Below the pieces are notes generated by a model. The model was given only the letters and a program-made list of their open reading frames with translations, had not been told where the DNA came from and searched no databases. This document shows, in pieces, positions 6,473 to 8,703 of a stretch of 8,703 bases of DNA (positions are counted from its first letter, which is position 1; each line of letters begins with the position of its first letter). The translations under genes and the position numbers were made by a program. Origin of the DNA: an uncultured Legionella sp. (GTDB taxonomy: Bacteria; Pseudomonadota; Gammaproteobacteria; Legionellales; Legionellaceae); assembly GCA_903885895.1 (NCBI GenBank), contig CAISKC010000235.1, forward strand, positions 1 through 8,703, written 5' to 3'.

Positions 6473-7870
6473 ATGACATTTAGCATCAAAAATTTGTACG
6501 ACCAACACCGTGGTACCAAGTATGATTTACACGAGCAGTATCTTAACCGACAAATGGTCAAAGTGTTGCGGACGATTGGCTATGATAAAAATTATCAAAA
6601 AGCACTGGGTCAATACCTGTACGATCCAGAAAACAATGAGTATTTAGATTTACTAAGTGGTTTTGGGGTGTTTGCTATAGGTCGTAACCATCCTACGGTG
6701 ATCCAGGCATTGCATGATGTCATGACGATGGAATTGCCTGATTTGGTACAAATGGATGTTTCGCTGTTAAGTGGTTTATTAGCCAAAGAAATTTTGGCTA
6801 CTATGCCTGATCATTTAACCAAGATGTTTTTTTGTAACTCCGGAACAGAGGCAGTGGAAGCGGCGATTAAATTTGCGCGCTACACTACAAAGCGCACGCG
6901 AATCTTGTATTGCGAGCATGGTTACCATGGTCTGACTTTGGGTGCATTATCCTTATGTGGAGAAAAAGTATTTCGTAATGGTTTTGGGCCATTATTACCT
7001 GATTGTGAAGCGCTGCCGTTTAATTCATTAGAAGCATTGGAGCAAGCGTTGAGTAGTCGTGAGGTTGCCGCATTTATTGTAGAGCCGATTCAAGGCAAAG
7101 GCGTGATAGTACCTGATGACGACTATTTTCCTGAAGTGGAACGGCTTTGTAAGAAATATGGTACGTTATTGGTGATGGATGAAGTACAAACCGGTATAGG
7201 GCGCACAGGTAAATTTTGGGCTTTTGAACATTGGCAAATTCAACCCGATATGGTTTTGATGGCAAAAGCGCTGTCGGGTGGTTTTGTGCCGGTTGGGGGG
7301 GTGGCCATGACCCAAACCATTATGGAAAGTGTATTTAGCCGTATGGATAGAGCCGTTGTGCATGGCTCTACTTTCGCCAAAAATAATCTAGCTATGGCAG
7401 CCGGTTTGGCGACTTTGTCTGTGATCAAATCAGAAGACTTAGTGACCAATAGTGCTGTCATAGGCGAAGAAATAATTCAATCTCTCAATGCGAGCCGTGA
7501 GCGTTTTGAGTTTCTCAAAGAAGCGCGTGGCAAAGGCATGATGATTGCGATTGAATTGCAAGCACCTAAAAGCTTACGCTTGAAAGCCGCCTGGTCTCTT
7601 ATGGAAACAGCTCAGCAAGGCTTGTTTAGCCAAATGGTTACAATTCCATTACTCAAAAATCACCGAGTTTTATCTCAAGTAGCAGGCCATGGTATGAATG
7701 TCATCAAATTTTTACCCCCGCTTACGATAACAGCGAAAGATCGAGACTGGATCGTTACGGCACTGCACCAAACCATGAGTGATTTGCATCAAGTAGGCTC
7801 GTCAATATGGACATTAGGGAAAACATTGGCTAAAAATGCACTGAGCTCGAAGCTCAGCAAGGTTGACTAA
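6473..7870 (+). CDS. hpnO: Class III PLP aminotransferase, probable aminobacteriohopanetriol synthase HpnO
   Basis: A 465-residue fold-type I aminotransferase related to acetylornithine/ornithine aminotransferases. HpnO enzymes place the terminal amino group on C-35 of bacteriohopanepolyols, giving aminobacteriohopanetriol. Cofactor residues are visible: SGTEA at 123-127 for phosphate binding, HGYHG at 149-153 whose aromatic residue stacks on the cofactor, DEVQTG at 236-241 with Asp236 contacting the pyridine nitrogen, and Lys265 in MAKALSGG as the Schiff-base lysine. STF at 299-301 matches the usual [ST]TF phosphate contact. The N-terminal 60 and C-terminal 40 residues are not typical of arginine-pathway enzymes, and the last 25 residues form a basic tail. 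The location at the end of a cluster holding shc, hpnH and hpnG is the main reason to choose HpnO over an amino-acid aminotransferase. It is 68 bp from hpnG, so it shares that transcript or has a minor promoter of its own. Confidence 0.87.
   Translation: MTFSIKNLYDQHRGTKYDLHEQYLNRQMVKVLRTIGYDKNYQKALGQYLYDPENNEYLDLLSGFGVFAIGRNHPTVIQALHDVMTMELPDLVQMDVSLLSGLLAKEILATMPDHLTKMFFCNSGTEAVEAAIKFARYTTKRTRILYCEHGYHGLTLGALSLCGEKVFRNGFGPLLPDCEALPFNSLEALEQALSSREVAAFIVEPIQGKGVIVPDDDYFPEVERLCKKYGTLLVMDEVQTGIGRTGKFWAFEHWQIQPDMVLMAKALSGGFVPVGGVAMTQTIMESVFSRMDRAVVHGSTFAKNNLAMAAGLATLSVIKSEDLVTNSAVIGEEIIQSLNASRERFEFLKEARGKGMMIAIELQAPKSLRLKAAWSLMETAQQGLFSQMVTIPLLKNHRVLSQVAGHGMNVIKFLPPLTITAKDRDWIVTALHQTMSDLHQVGSSIWTLGKTLAKNALSSKLSKVD
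7841..7857. other. Perfect 7-bp hairpin inside the 3' end of hpnO
   Basis: CTGAGCT at 7841-7847 and AGCTCAG at 7851-7857 pair perfectly around a 3-nt CGA loop, within the codons for the last residues of HpnO. On the plus strand no T-run follows directly, so it is not a textbook terminator. Read on the minus strand, the hairpin is followed after four bases by five T residues, which would be a weak terminator for antisense transcripts. It may also protect the 3' end of the operon mRNA. Confidence 0.45.
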
Positions 7871-7891
7871 ATAATAATCATATCCTAGTAT
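7863..7891 (+). promoter_or_regulatory. Sigma70-type promoter for the downstream unknown gene
   Basis: TTGACT at 7863-7868 (five of six to the -35 consensus) and TAGTAT at 7886-7891 (four of six to the -10 consensus) are separated by exactly 17 bp. Transcription would begin near 7898, leaving a leader of about 29 nt before ATG 7927. The -35 box overlaps the last codons and stop of hpnO. A second -10-like TATACT lies at 7897-7902 but has no -35 at a proper distance. Confidence 0.5.
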
Positions 7892-7915
7892 TGATTTATA
7901 CTGTTTATTATTTAG
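7867..7915. repeat. Nested AT-rich inverted repeat between hpnO and the next gene
   Basis: CTAAATAATAA at 7867-7877 is perfectly complementary to TTATTATTTAG at 7905-7915 (11 bp). Inside the 27-nt loop, AGTAT at 7887-7891 pairs with ATACT at 7898-7902 around six bases. The outer left arm contains the hpnO stop codon. The inner left arm is part of the -10 box of the proposed promoter. The dyad could therefore be an operator, a cruciform, or an AU-rich transcript end for the operon; the lack of G-C pairs argues against a strong terminator. Confidence 0.6.
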
Positions 7916-7926
7916 AGCCAAAATTT

Positions 7927-8703
7927 ATGTTTAATAAATCAAAGAAAGGGTACCATAAACTGGTGGTTGAAGACCCAGATATAGCCAGTATCATCACAGA
8001 AGGTCGGCCCATCGTAACGTATCCAACGCCTTCAGCTTTGGGTTCTTATACCAAAGAGGGGTTGGAATATCGTGATATCATGGGGAATGTTTTATTAGTA
8101 CCCACAGAAAAAATCCCGGAGTTTTTGCATCATATCTGTGCCGCAGAACTGCCTTGGACGCAACGCTTGTTTTCCGCTATTTTTTATAGCCCTAATCAAA
8201 CCCCTATGCCAGGTTTCGATCTCTTTGAACAATTTTTGCAAAATAATCCCGCGGCTTTAGTTGATTTTAAACTGATTCAGTTAGGCGCAAGAGCAGCGCA
8301 AATCCAAATCGCACAGGTTGGTCTCGATTCTTATGCCATGTTATGTGATGACAGCAAGGCACTTTTAGTTTTGTACCAGCAATTAAGTGATGACTTTAAG
8401 GATTTTCAAAATAAAGTGACGCGTCTACCAGAATCGCGGCATCGTCTTAAAGTTTTTCATAAGATGGAAGCGGATTTCAACGCTCGTTGGGAAGAGCGAA
8501 TGCAGCCTTATATTGCAAAGTATAAGGATGATTGGGATAGCTATAACGTACTCTTGAATTTACTAGCGATAGCTTCTATTGTGGGTATCGCAGGTCTGAT
8601 TTGTAAAAATGTGGTGAGGCTTTATCAGGGTAAAAATTTGAGTCTATTCCAATTTGATTCAGCACGTTCTAAAAGTTTGGATCTGTTAGAGCAATTAAAA
8701 CCA
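7927..8703 (+). CDS. Unknown protein with one internal membrane segment, 3' end outside window
   Basis: An open frame of 259 codons begins at ATG 7927 and runs off the right edge without a stop. The upstream frame closes with TGA at 7864-7866. GAG at 7915-7917 is a weak ribosome binding site. The protein has no signal peptide: it starts MFNKSKKGYH and continues as a soluble, mixed-charge region. Residues 150-205 are strongly charged and helical-looking. A single hydrophobic segment at about 208-226 (LLNLLAIASIVGIAGLI) is followed by KNVVRLYQGK and a further polar region. I recognise no family or motif. It differs in character from the hopanoid enzymes and has its own promoter, so it is probably not part of that operon. 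Like the gene at the left edge, it pairs a soluble part with short membrane helices; whether the two are related cannot be seen. Confidence 0.8.
   Translation, partial: MFNKSKKGYHKLVVEDPDIASIITEGRPIVTYPTPSALGSYTKEGLEYRDIMGNVLLVPTEKIPEFLHHICAAELPWTQRLFSAIFYSPNQTPMPGFDLFEQFLQNNPAALVDFKLIQLGARAAQIQIAQVGLDSYAMLCDDSKALLVLYQQLSDDFKDFQNKVTRLPESRHRLKVFHKMEADFNARWEERMQPYIAKYKDDWDSYNVLLNLLAIASIVGIAGLICKNVVRLYQGKNLSLFQFDSARSKSLDLLEQLKP

Noticed and set aside
1..8703. CRISPR arrays, tRNA or rRNA genes, insertion sequences
   Set aside because: I saw no regularly spaced direct repeats, no tRNA-like cloverleaf and no transposase-like reading frame in the window.

Overview
The window holds a compact hopanoid (bacterial triterpenoid) biosynthesis cluster. 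Six same-strand genes run from about 808 to 7870 and are flanked on both sides by partial, unrecognised genes encoding membrane proteins. Base composition is moderately AT-rich. Gene content and codon use look like a gammaproteobacterium. The flanking orphan proteins with internal membrane segments are reminiscent of Legionellales-type genomes, but that placement is only an impression and has not been tested.

Layout. 2-673: 3' part of an unknown protein ending in a two-helix membrane hairpin; its reading frame is open to the left edge. 674-807: a short spacer with two mutually exclusive hairpins and a -10-like box. 808-1662: a presqualene-diphosphate-synthase-like (HpnD-type) enzyme. 1644-2645: a second trans-prenyltransferase that resembles single-enzyme squalene synthase more than HpnC. 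2642-4615: squalene-hopene cyclase (shc/hpnF). 4644-5711: the radical SAM enzyme HpnH, with a TTG start. 5721-6404: the nucleoside-phosphorylase-like HpnG. 6473-7870: a class III PLP aminotransferase, best read as HpnO. 7863-7915: a good sigma70-type promoter inside a nested AT-rich inverted repeat. 7927-8703: the 5' part of another unknown protein with one membrane segment, cut by the right edge.

How the genes work together. The two synthases should condense farnesyl diphosphate toward squalene. Shc cyclises squalene to hopene/diploptene, HpnH adds a 5'-deoxyadenosyl group, and HpnG removes adenine. HpnO then aminates C-35, giving aminobacteriohopanetriol as the predicted end product. Genes overlap or are closely spaced (ATGA overlap between the second synthase and shc; gaps of 28, 9 and 68 bp later), which fits one operon.

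The most notable point is the squalene module. Canonical bacterial clusters carry hpnC, hpnD and hpnE together. Here I see an HpnD-like enzyme plus a squalene-synthase-like enzyme, with no recognisable HpnC and no HpnE flavoprotein. The HpnD-like enzyme also lacks an acidic residue that is usual in its central helix. This may be an alternative or hybrid squalene route.
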